Positions 16,801-24,339 of a stretch of DNA of 24,339 bases are shown one piece after another. The stretch covers positions 1-24,339 of the forward strand of contig CAZKDA010000052.1 in assembly GCA_964551455.1 (NCBI GenBank), given 5' to 3'. Both the position numbers and the translations under genes were made by a program. A model generated the notes under the pieces. It worked only from the letters and a program-made list of their open reading frames with translations. It searched no databases and was not told where the DNA came from. The stretch's first letter is position 1, and each line of letters opens with the position of its first letter. This DNA is from JAHDHW01 sp964551455. Its GTDB lineage: Bacteria > Bacteroidota > Bacteroidia > Chitinophagales > Saprospiraceae.

Positions 16801-18830
16801 GGGAATACGAAGTGACGGCTGTGGATACTTACGGATGTGAACACCCTGGATTTGTTGAAGTGACGGAACACATCCCGCCCGCACCGGAGATCGAAGGGGA
16901 CACATTTGTTTGTGAAAATGGAACGACGGTTTTATCGCTATCAGATGATTTTGTAATCTACCTCTGGTCGGATGGCAGCGAAACACCTGGCATCGATGCA
17001 ACTGCTGCAAACTATTCCGTAACGGTCACGGATGCCAACGGATGCACCGGATCGGATTTTATTGAAATTTCACAAATTCCATTGTCAGAACCCTCCGTTT
17101 CCGGCGACCTTTCCATTTGTCCCGGCGTAGCAAACTTATTGGNNNNNNNNNNNNNNNNNNNNNNNNNNNNNNNNNNNNNNNNNNNNNNNNNNNNNNNNNN
17201 NNNNNNNNNNNNNNNNNNNNNNNNNNNNNNNNNNNNNNNNNNTGGCGATTCTGTTTATTTGGAAATTCCGGGGGAATACGAAGTGACGGCTGTGGATGTT
17301 TACGGATGTGAACACCTGGGCATTATCGAAGTGACGGAGCATACACCACCTGAACCTGAGATTGTAGGAGAAGCATTAGTATGTGAAAACGAAACGACGG
17401 CGTTGTCTTTGTCGCAGAGCTTTGCGGCATATCTATGGTCAGACGGCAGCACATCGGCAACAATATCAGGTGGAGCGGCTGACTATTCCGTTACCGTAAC
17501 CGACAACAATGGCTGTACCGGAACAGATGCCGCCAGCATTGATGAAATACCCTTAATCGCAGTTTATCTTGCCGGAGATACCCTGGTTTGCGAAGGAGAC
17601 ATCGCAATCCTTTATTTGAATATGGTTAATTCATCCGGCCCGGTAACCCTTTGGTGGAATACTCCCGCTTTGCAAAGCCCTTATACGGTTTTTCAGGATA
17701 CCAGTTTCCTCGTTCCAGCCTTACAGAGCATGGTTATCGGCCTTACCGATGCAGAACAGGCCGGTTATGATTGCCCGTTTGGTTTGCCCGATCAAGTTGA
17801 AATCCAGACAAACAAAACAGGATTGAGCATCCACGTTCCGCAACCTTACAACGGTTTTCCCGTCTCTTGTTTCGGAATGGCTGATGGCACAGCAGAAGCA
17901 CAGGCAACCGAAGGTATTCCCCCTTTCAATTTTTCATGGTCAAATCAGGCATTTGGCCCAATAGCTCAATCCCTTTCGGCTGGAAGTTACACAGTGACGA
18001 TCACGGATTTTTTGGGATGCGAAGCAGTAGAACAAATTACGCTCCTACAACCGCCACCAATCACACCGCTATTGTATTCCGAACCGCCTTTATGTTTTGA
18101 TGTAAACGATGGAATGATAGAAGTATCGGGATGGAGTGGGGGAACAGGGAATGTAGTTGTGTCATTGGATCACGAAACTCCGGTTGACATTCCGGCCTGG
18201 TTTGAAGAACTTCCGGCAGGCGAGCAGTATTTAGCGTTTGAAGATGAAAACGGATGTGTTTATGATACTTCCATCGTATTTCCTCAGCCTTTGCAATTGT
18301 TTTTGGAACTTGGTGAAGACATCACCCTTGAACTTGGCGATGATGTTCAGTTAAACCCGCAAATGAATTTCACACCAGAGAGTTTTGAATGGCAGCCTCC
18401 TTTATGGCTTGACGATCCCTTTTATCTTCGTCCTTACAGCCGCCCGCTTGAAGATTTTGAATACACTTTGACTGCCTGGAATGAAAACGATTGCGTCATT
18501 TCAGACAATATTTTCCTCCGCGTGGACAAGACATTGAAAGTTTATACGCCGAATGCATTTTCGCCAAACGGCGATGGCGTCAATGACGGATTCACCCTTT
18601 TTACAAAACCCACTGCCGTGACCGCTATCAGAAGTCTGAGAGTATTCGACCGCTGGGGCGAGCTTGTTTTCCTGAAAAATGATTTCCTGCCCAATGATCC
18701 GGATATCGGCTGGGATGGTCGGCTAAATGGAAAACCAATGAATCCGGCGGTGTTTACATGGCTTGCGGAAGTGGTAATGGCCGATGGCAAGGTAGAACAG
18801 TTGGCAGGGGATGTTACGCTGATGCGATGA
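13869..18830 (+). CDS. Large adhesin-like protein with T9SS type B (CHU_C) tail
   Basis: The start at 13869 is preceded by A-rich sequence and yields a signal peptide ending TFSGFAQ; the ATG at 13905 is a shorter alternative, and 44 residues upstream of 13869 are unlikely to be coding. The product is about 1653 residues as numbered, including 34 unknown residues. It consists of Cys-containing Ig/PKD-like and SprB-like modules. Clear SprB-type units lie near the end (SCFGMADGTAEAQATEG, SAGSYTVTITDFLGCE). The last 100 residues are a type B sorting domain (TPNAFSPNGDGVNDGF, VFDRWGELVF, GWDGRLNGK, FTWLAEV). Proteins with this tail are exported by T9SS, often with a dedicated PorP/SprF partner; none is in the window. 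Likely roles are adhesion or gliding. A 100-N gap interrupts the gene, and the frame is kept on both sides. Confidence 0.9.
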   Translation: MNTLYLPKPSNWMKGAVKTAVLCLFTFSGFAQLTIDQLIPIDATCESNGSVEVFVSGGSGVYDYQLYSPCSPPQSVNSLPGNFIITLLPPCDEAYNLTVSDGQTTVQETFIINGDYENPQLTIDCSGCTITASVDHGTAPFTYSISENGPAGPFVVNDPPDSPVFEDLEPGQGYTVQVQDACGNTNINQCQLSDTYFNFNLQLTASELQITVLGGLPNATYQYSLDSDAGYFESDTNVFPASQFGCNAKITVTDGCLERTRTYEPDPNFIHICPNFADGTAEVQVFAIPPFTVTCTTPSGTFTSSTGSFTGLPVNAAYYAFVITDNCGDMTNSPEYHYRPSPGFTLEATSCIDDTLVISPLSGHCQSGFDAKTHPVTVECLSCPDPTTLVFGIGEDAETATLSGNQPGEWELSFVNNCGDHIVCSDVLTLGVESYCDSIHVKLVDRFYCDNGTYSDRQIVYDSAFYFLFDDMGVLVDSNETGSFSDLPPGDYTIHAEVPDCGNFEATATVGLPQPFPITFTPEVFTKKVNDQCVVMYRLFITGRNGELIIRGDGVFQILDDDDLDSFCRRYRVEVPPGHYTIEPFRYCGEPDSIFLPTPEYNLETEVTGVCPGGGSINVSGTENLIHWQAWGDSVGFDYFWGNYLTGRYFLNIFNGSESGTGLSHTFHNVTPGEHTIYMTLFRGICAIDTATVIVPESVPLALSTARNILCDGENTLDLELNISGGLPPFQLMEVDCDNLLDVLNTTTTTDSTVTLQGIPQGNYCFRVADGCLSSAGNQFAVHHYQDEIESVYHCDNSVTLSVDSILAEYTWTNDNGDVLSNSRILQIPNPVGDTVVYHALIRFDSCEIERSIAVPPAQVLPSVALGGDNVFCTGDSVVLTANTDEPIIWWEHDDTLFENAISVSEPGIYTVIVENQFGCTAMDSIEIAQIPTIEPSVSGDLSICPGVANLLVVEGDFIDIQWSNGMSGDSVYLEIPGEYEVTAVDTYGCEHPGFVEVTEHIPPAPEIEGDTFVCENGTTVLSLSDDFVIYLWSDGSETPGIDATAANYSVTVTDANGCTGSDFIEISQIPLSEPSVSGDLSICPGVANLLXXXXXXXXXXXXXXXXXXXXXXXXXXXXXXXXXXGDSVYLEIPGEYEVTAVDVYGCEHLGIIEVTEHTPPEPEIVGEALVCENETTALSLSQSFAAYLWSDGSTSATISGGAADYSVTVTDNNGCTGTDAASIDEIPLIAVYLAGDTLVCEGDIAILYLNMVNSSGPVTLWWNTPALQSPYTVFQDTSFLVPALQSMVIGLTDAEQAGYDCPFGLPDQVEIQTNKTGLSIHVPQPYNGFPVSCFGMADGTAEAQATEGIPPFNFSWSNQAFGPIAQSLSAGSYTVTITDFLGCEAVEQITLLQPPPITPLLYSEPPLCFDVNDGMIEVSGWSGGTGNVVVSLDHETPVDIPAWFEELPAGEQYLAFEDENGCVYDTSIVFPQPLQLFLELGEDITLELGDDVQLNPQMNFTPESFEWQPPLWLDDPFYLRPYSRPLEDFEYTLTAWNENDCVISDNIFLRVDKTLKVYTPNAFSPNGDGVNDGFTLFTKPTAVTAIRSLRVFDRWGELVFLKNDFLPNDPDIGWDGRLNGKPMNPAVFTWLAEVVMADGKVEQLAGDVTLMR
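16671..17297 (+). repeat. 417-base near-identical internal repeat, two copies
   Basis: Bases 16671-16725 are identical to 17088-17142, and 16772-16826 are identical to 17243-17297. Before the gap the offset is 417 bases. The unit codes for SVSGDLSICPGVANLL ... GDSVYLEIPGEYEVTAVD. Sequence outside the core diverges, so exact identity is limited to a central block. The second copy contains the N gap. Confidence 0.9.
17143..17242. other. 100-N assembly gap
   Basis: Exactly 100 unknown bases, the usual placeholder length, fall inside the second copy of the near-identical repeat. By comparison with the first copy the missing part would be 46 bases, equivalent to 16726-16771. Both 46 and 100 leave remainder 1 on division by 3, so the reading frame is maintained in either case. 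Confidence 0.97.
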
Positions 18831-18974
18831 GCAACGGAGCGTTGAAAGATTCTGGGAACTGAAAATTGGTTCATTGCCTGGGTTCAGGCGACTCTTGGAT
18901 TTTGTCCTCAGATTCTGTAAGAAGCAGTACAGTTGATATTGAAATTTTAGCTTAAACAATTAAATTTTTGAAAT

Positions 18975-19955
18975 ATGAAACGTTTTTTCGCAAAAAGATT
19001 AGGTTTATTTTTGATAGCAGTGCTATCAACTTTTTCTATAGCAATTACTTTTGCTCAAGAATCGGAACTAAACACCGATGGTTTGTACAATGCTGAGTTT
19101 TTCGATTATATATACAGAGGGCACTTTGAGAATATTGAATTAAGCCGTGAAGACGTATTCTTCCTTGGGATTTTAGAACAATATTTAAGAGCCTATGGCG
19201 AACAATGCCCTGGTTATTTACCAAGCGATAAAGTAAAGATTATGGAACAGGTATGTGCAGTAGAAGAAGTTACTAGGAATGGATATGGAGTTGAAATTAG
19301 CAGGTATTGTGTTGAATGGAAATGGGTTTGGACTGGCTTATATGCGCGTCCTGATTTGTACAATGCTAAACTTGTGGTTGAGAAACTTTACATCGGAAAT
19401 AGTCTGAGTAATGCTTTTGAAATTATATCAGACCCCAACTCTTTGGGCAATTCTGTTGATTTAAACCATAAAGCTAAAGGATTACAAATGGATATGGCTC
19501 GTATATTCAAAATAAATTCTTGCGATAGTGAGGCATTGAGGCGATTTGAAGAAAATCTTAAATTATTTGCCCTAAACAAACCAGCAATTCGCATGCAAGG
19601 AAGTAGTAAATATGCAACCATGAAAAAATCAGGTGGACCTATAGGCTTACAAGATTTTAACAAATTGATAGACGCCCTTGTTTCTGACCAGGCAAAAACA
19701 TGGATGTTCAATCGCTACACTCAAGGAAGCATTACTGAAGTTTCAATATTATCCAAAGATGAAGAAGGAAGACCTGCAACAATTGAAGCAGATTACTTTT
19801 ATTCAGGTTTTAATGGTAGAAGTATAGGATCGGTGAAAATTGTTTTTAAAAATGGCTTGCCGGAATGTATTTACTTCTGGGATTTTCCTCGTAATTGTAA
19901 AACACCAAGTAGTAGTATTGTGGCTTCATACGCCCAAGGAAAATATAGCAAATAA
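18975..19955 (+). CDS. Secreted protein of unknown function
   Basis: I do not recognise this 326-residue protein. It has a good export signal, MKRFF followed by a hydrophobic stretch ending AITFAQ. The mature part is mixed alpha/beta with scattered cysteines (EQCPGYLP, VCAVEE, RYCVEWKWVW, NSCDSEA). The region 260-310 resembles beta strands (EVSILSKDEEGRPATIEADYF). There are no PKD modules and no T9SS tail, so it is probably periplasmic or outer-membrane associated. It lies alone between two giant adhesin genes, with 144 and 175 bases of apparent non-coding sequence on the sides. A lower GC content than the left half of the window is visible by eye. Confidence 0.7.
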   Translation: MKRFFAKRLGLFLIAVLSTFSIAITFAQESELNTDGLYNAEFFDYIYRGHFENIELSREDVFFLGILEQYLRAYGEQCPGYLPSDKVKIMEQVCAVEEVTRNGYGVEISRYCVEWKWVWTGLYARPDLYNAKLVVEKLYIGNSLSNAFEIISDPNSLGNSVDLNHKAKGLQMDMARIFKINSCDSEALRRFEENLKLFALNKPAIRMQGSSKYATMKKSGGPIGLQDFNKLIDALVSDQAKTWMFNRYTQGSITEVSILSKDEEGRPATIEADYFYSGFNGRSIGSVKIVFKNGLPECIYFWDFPRNCKTPSSSIVASYAQGKYSK

Positions 19956-20130
19956 TATTGAGATGTAATAACTGTTGAGGGTTACTCAAAATAGAAAGTG
20001 AATTGATGAAAAAATAGCCAGCCAGAGTTTAGTTTACATACCCTTAAAATATTCAATTTCCTTTACTCCGGCACCCTAGAAAAAATAAACAAACCCATAG
20101 GCTTGATTTGAAGTCTCTAAATTCCTAAAA

Positions 20131-23100
20131 ATGAAACGAATAATTTTTCCGAAACTTAAACAACATGTTTTTGAAAAATCAACTTTAATGAAGTTACCAA
20201 AAATACAAAGTTGCATTTACTTAATATTCCTAATTATTGTCTCTTCAAGCTCTTTAGTTAACAGCCAAATTCCTTCTTGCACAAGTGATGCATGTAATAC
20301 GATTGAAGCGAACTGGAACCTTGTTAATGACAGTCTTATTGTTTGTGAAGGGGAGACATTTCAAGTAAGTGGAGCAGGGTCAACCCCCCTTAATAATATT
20401 GAATCTTTTCATTGGTATTTTATTGACAACTCAACGTTACAAATTCTTTTTGACACACTGCTTTATGACACGAGCCATGTTAGTTTTACATATCATCATG
20501 ATGAATCTCTTCCTTGTACTAGTCCTGTTGTTGATTTATTAATTGATTTGATAGTAACCAGCCCACCTTGTGGTAATAATATGACAAGTTGTAACTGGAA
20601 GCTTTCAAGCGTCCAAATTGAATTGAAACCCCGTTCCCTTTTTAATGTTTTGAATACGGTTTGTCTTCCTGACCTAATTCAATTTCAAAACTCCTCTTGC
20701 TTTGAGGATAGTTATTTATGGGATTTCGGAGATGGAACTACTTCAACGCTTGCCAACCCAAGCCATACATATTTGGTTCCAGGCGTTTATGAAGTATCCT
20801 TAACAGTAAGTAACAGTTGTGGCACAGATATATTTACTCAAGAAATTGAGGTAATTCAGCCAGCTACCGCAGATGCTGCGGTTGTTTCTGGTGTCATTGA
20901 TCCGAATTCGGATACTCTCATTGTCTGTTTGGGAGTAGGGGGTGATACCATCAGTTTGGATGGCAGCACCTTTAGTTTAAATGAAAGTATTTATCTTTGG
21001 AATGCCTTGACCGGAACAGTTAATTACGATTGGATTGTTGACCCACCCAGCCAAAATAATCCTACTATTTCCGATCCCTCTATTGTCTTTTTTAATGAAG
21101 GAGTATATAGTGTTTTACTTACGGTTAATAATGCTTGTGGAGAACCGGATATAGATACTCTAATTTTTAATGTAATATCTGCTGACGCACTTCAATTGTC
21201 AGCCCAACCTGATGCCTGTCTTTCACTCCAATATACGCCCAGTCCTTTTAACCCCAATGCCAGTTATTTTATAAATGGTAACGCTACAAATATTTTCCCG
21301 ATAGATTTAGGCATTGGCATATACAATGTATCAAGCATGCTTGACAATGAATGTGGTATGCAAATACAAACAGATACCTTTGAAGTGACACCTGCTGAAG
21401 ATGTTTCTATTATTTCTCCATCTGACACATTGCTATGTACCGGTTCTGATCCTATTTTGTTGATGTTTACTCCGGGGGGCGGCACATGTAGCGGTAGTAA
21501 TCTGACCCAGGTCAACGATTCTGTTTGGTCGTTTAATCCGGTCAGCACTGGTATTTTTCCGGTGACCTATTCTAAAGGCATCGGCAATTGTGCTGACAGC
21601 GAAACTCTTACAATAGAGGTAGAAGGAGTAAACGTAGTTCTAACTAACTACGATATTTGTTCATGGGACGATTCTTTTCCTTTGCTGGCAATTGTAAATG
21701 GGTCACCATCTTCCGGTGGCATTTGGTCTAGCCAGGAATGCCCCTCCTGTATCCAAGCAGATAGCTTTATAGTACAGAACATGATTACTGCCGGCCTGGA
21801 TACAGTCTTGGTTAGCTATAACATTAGTTCATCATCTGGTTGCGATGGGAATAATTCTTTAACCGTGACAATTCACCAACCTTTAGCCGATTTCGTTATG
21901 GCTGATACCGCATGTTTCGAGGAGGAAGTAAATGTGATTGATAATTCAATTGGTAGCCCTGTTTTGTGGCGAATAAATGGACAGACATCCGCTCCTCCTC
22001 CTTTTACTACCTTACCTGTAGGCGATCACAATATTGAATTAGTAGTAGAAACGCCGGGAGGTTGTCGCGATAGTATAAATCATGATATTACAATAGTGTC
22101 TCCACCTTCATCATTTGGATTTACAGCAACGCCAATAGAGGGCTGTGCTGAATTGGAGGTGGATATAACAAATACAAGCAGTTCGACAGAAGGTCTTTCC
22201 TATGAATGGCACCTTGATAATGTACTTATCAGCACTGCAAATAATCCGGGAACTATTTTGTTGGAACAAGGGCTAACAGATACAACCTACACGCTTTCAT
22301 TATCTGTAGCAAATGGCTGTGGTGGAGAAAATGTTTCCCAAACCATCACCGTCCATCCTAAACCAATTGCCAATTTTGGTACAAATCAAAATGCATACTG
22401 TTCTGGGGATACAGTTTGGTTTGGAAATGCTTCACACGGTGATCCAACCAATGTATTTTGGGATTTTGGAAATGGACTTACATCCACAGCTTTTAACCCA
22501 GCTTATGCGGTTTACTTTACAGATACCTTGCCTGCCATCTACTCGGCAATGCTTATCGCCTATAATGATTGCGGAACGGATACCATAGTAAAAGACATTC
22601 TTGTGAATCCCACAGATGTAAATGCTTTTTTTAACACTAATCCGACCAGTGCATGTGTAGGAGAAGCTATATGTTTTGAAAGCTTTTCAACATTCGGTGC
22701 ACCCATAATATTTGATTTTGGAGATGGTAATACTACTACAAATCCAAACCCTTGTCATACATATAATGAACCAGACTTTTATCCGGTAAGCCTGAAAGCT
22801 TTTGGCTGTGGATTTGACAGTGTGTTTACGACTGTTGAAATCCTACCGCTTCCATCTGTTGATATACTAAACTCACCATCAATTCATTGTCCCGGCGAGT
22901 TAATTTCTTTTCAGTCAAATACTTTAAATGTAATAGATTTTCTATGGGACTTTGGTGATGGAAGTTCTTCTTCCTTGCTCAATCCAACACATGCTTACGC
23001 AAATCCCGGCTCCTATTGGGCCAAGTTAATAGGATTGTCATTAGATGGCTGTGAAAATGTTGATTCCGTAATGATTACTGTTGGTTCGCCCCCTGTCGCG

Positions 23101-24339
23101 GCTTTCAGTCCTGTTACCGATTCCATTTGCGTGGGTACGCCTGTTACATTTAATAATTTTTCTTTACCCAATAATGTAACTTGTTATTGGGACTTTGGGG
23201 ATGGTAATTCCTCGACCGATTGTATCCCCGAATATACTTTTGAAGCAGCAGATAATTTCACGGTTACATTATATGTAACTAACAATATTGGTTGTACAGA
23301 TACTGTCAGTCAAGTTGTAAATGTTTTTGCCGAACCTATTCCTGAATTTGGTTATTTATTGGACAAGGAGTGCACACCAGCACAATTAACGATTATCAAT
23401 CAATCTTCTAATGCACAAAGTTATTTGTGGGATTTCGGTAATGGTCAGACAAGCACCGCGACTAATCCTTCTGTCACTTATTTTGATGGTAATGAATATA
23501 CTATTCAGTTGACAGCAACAAATGCTTTGTGTTCTAGGACTACATCTCAATCTGTTACTATTCATCAAACACCGGAGCCTCTAATTGTGCTATCTGATGA
23601 TATTGGCTGTGCACCTTTTAATGTTGAATTTGAAGCTATTGTTTCAAGCAATAATCTCAGTTTTGAATGGCGATTTGGAGACGGGACTATTTCCTATGAT
23701 TCTGCCACCAGCCATCTATATGATTTACCTGGTTTATATGCTGCAAAACTTTTAGTATCCAGCCCGTATTGTGTGGATTCTGCTACAGCAGAAGTTTTGG
23801 TGCATGAACCGGTATTGGCCGAAGCAGACATTACTAATATACTTTGCTCTGGTGAAGCTACCGGTATGATAGATTTAGAAGTTATCAGCGGCACTCCTAA
23901 CTATGAATATGAATGGTCAAATGGAAGCACTGATGCCAATCAAACCAATATTATAGCAGGCACCTATGGTTTAACCATTACAGATAACAATGGTTGTACT
24001 TTTTCTGATACTTTCACTTTGAGTGATCCTCCTCCTATTTTACTTTCATTAGTTGAGGAAGGGATTGTAAGTTGCTTTGGTGGAAATGATGGTTATTTAG
24101 TTATTGAAGCTTTGGGAGGAACACCAGGCTATCAATTCAATTGGAATACGGGAAATAATACTAACACAATTGACAATTTGCCAGCTGGTACTTATACGGT
24201 TACAATTACCGATAATAACAATTGTATTTCTATTAATTCGATTGAGTTGGGTCAAAATGATCTGATCGAAATCACTCCTGATGTCATACACATAAGTTGT
24301 TATGGCTTAGACGATGGTCAGATATTTATCAATTCAATA
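20131..24339 (+). CDS. Giant PKD/SprB-repeat surface protein, 3' end beyond window
   Basis: Translation from the ATG at 20131 runs without a stop for 1403 codons to the window edge, so the gene is partial at its 3' end. The N-terminus holds an export signal ending SSLVNSQ; the ATG at 20188 gives a more usual signal length and may be the true start. After an N-terminal region, PKD domains are marked by WDFGDG or close variants at about residues 197, 777, 861, 939, 1020, 1100 and 1180, with weaker Ig/PKD-like units between. From about 1231 the pattern changes to SprB-type repeats (SCFGGNDGYLVIEALGGTPG, AGTYTVTITDNNNC), and a third is cut by the edge. Proteins of this kind are T9SS-exported adhesins or gliding proteins, so a type A or B tail is expected beyond the window. 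The gene is AT-rich compared with metG. Confidence 0.9.
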   Translation, partial: MKRIIFPKLKQHVFEKSTLMKLPKIQSCIYLIFLIIVSSSSLVNSQIPSCTSDACNTIEANWNLVNDSLIVCEGETFQVSGAGSTPLNNIESFHWYFIDNSTLQILFDTLLYDTSHVSFTYHHDESLPCTSPVVDLLIDLIVTSPPCGNNMTSCNWKLSSVQIELKPRSLFNVLNTVCLPDLIQFQNSSCFEDSYLWDFGDGTTSTLANPSHTYLVPGVYEVSLTVSNSCGTDIFTQEIEVIQPATADAAVVSGVIDPNSDTLIVCLGVGGDTISLDGSTFSLNESIYLWNALTGTVNYDWIVDPPSQNNPTISDPSIVFFNEGVYSVLLTVNNACGEPDIDTLIFNVISADALQLSAQPDACLSLQYTPSPFNPNASYFINGNATNIFPIDLGIGIYNVSSMLDNECGMQIQTDTFEVTPAEDVSIISPSDTLLCTGSDPILLMFTPGGGTCSGSNLTQVNDSVWSFNPVSTGIFPVTYSKGIGNCADSETLTIEVEGVNVVLTNYDICSWDDSFPLLAIVNGSPSSGGIWSSQECPSCIQADSFIVQNMITAGLDTVLVSYNISSSSGCDGNNSLTVTIHQPLADFVMADTACFEEEVNVIDNSIGSPVLWRINGQTSAPPPFTTLPVGDHNIELVVETPGGCRDSINHDITIVSPPSSFGFTATPIEGCAELEVDITNTSSSTEGLSYEWHLDNVLISTANNPGTILLEQGLTDTTYTLSLSVANGCGGENVSQTITVHPKPIANFGTNQNAYCSGDTVWFGNASHGDPTNVFWDFGNGLTSTAFNPAYAVYFTDTLPAIYSAMLIAYNDCGTDTIVKDILVNPTDVNAFFNTNPTSACVGEAICFESFSTFGAPIIFDFGDGNTTTNPNPCHTYNEPDFYPVSLKAFGCGFDSVFTTVEILPLPSVDILNSPSIHCPGELISFQSNTLNVIDFLWDFGDGSSSSLLNPTHAYANPGSYWAKLIGLSLDGCENVDSVMITVGSPPVAAFSPVTDSICVGTPVTFNNFSLPNNVTCYWDFGDGNSSTDCIPEYTFEAADNFTVTLYVTNNIGCTDTVSQVVNVFAEPIPEFGYLLDKECTPAQLTIINQSSNAQSYLWDFGNGQTSTATNPSVTYFDGNEYTIQLTATNALCSRTTSQSVTIHQTPEPLIVLSDDIGCAPFNVEFEAIVSSNNLSFEWRFGDGTISYDSATSHLYDLPGLYAAKLLVSSPYCVDSATAEVLVHEPVLAEADITNILCSGEATGMIDLEVISGTPNYEYEWSNGSTDANQTNIIAGTYGLTITDNNGCTFSDTFTLSDPPPILLSLVEEGIVSCFGGNDGYLVIEALGGTPGYQFNWNTGNNTNTIDNLPAGTYTVTITDNNNCISINSIELGQNDLIEITPDVIHISCYGLDDGQIFINSI

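Noticed and set aside
18832..18844. CAACG-GAG-CGTTG inverted repeat after the type B protein
   Set aside because: The 5-bp stem has a 3-base loop and no T-run follows, so terminator support is too weak.
23120..23160. A GTGGGTACG sequence similar to the first box of the motif
   Set aside because: It lies inside the giant coding sequence, lacks the first T, and no GGTACT box follows at 23-24 bases.

Overview
The window looks like a chromosomal segment from a member of the Bacteroidota, most likely a Saprospiria-like marine or activated-sludge lineage. Support comes from a MetG fused to a C-terminal tRNA-binding domain, type A and type B tails of the type IX secretion system (T9SS), very long PKD/SprB-type surface proteins, a TPR-CHAT protein, and start codons preceded by A-rich sequence instead of Shine-Dalgarno sites. 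The genus cannot be decided from this sequence. I see no tRNA, rRNA, CRISPR array, insertion sequence or phage gene.

Left part (1-2530): metG lies on the minus strand between short-repeat intergenic DNA. The gene itself carries a small perfect palindrome that encodes an apparent in-frame insertion.

Regulatory part (2496-9891): an ECF-like sigma factor gene and a one-pass membrane anti-sigma-like protein with a TPR-like outer domain are packed 1 bp apart. They converge on a minus-strand gene for a 1183-residue exported TPR-CHAT (caspase-like) protein, and the stop codons overlap in TTAA. Farther right are a small secreted protein with a strong terminator and a CsgG-family protein. A bipartite motif, TTGGGTAC - 15/16 nt - GGTACT, occurs three times: before the sigma gene, before the small secreted gene and before the CsgG-like gene. 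I read this as a candidate autoregulated sigma regulon. The CHAT protein could be the protease that acts on the anti-sigma factor. This is the most interesting part of the window, and the functional link is inference.

Surface part (9892-24339): heptamer arrays precede an outer-membrane beta-barrel gene. Next come a secreted beta-helix protein and, 20 bp later, a modular protein with a T9SS type A tail. A 1653-residue adhesin-like protein with a type B (CHU_C) tail follows, interrupted by a 100-N assembly gap that sits in a near-identical internal repeat. The window ends with an unrecognised secreted protein and the first 1403 codons of a PKD/SprB-repeat giant open at the right edge. No T9SS machinery genes are present, only cargo.
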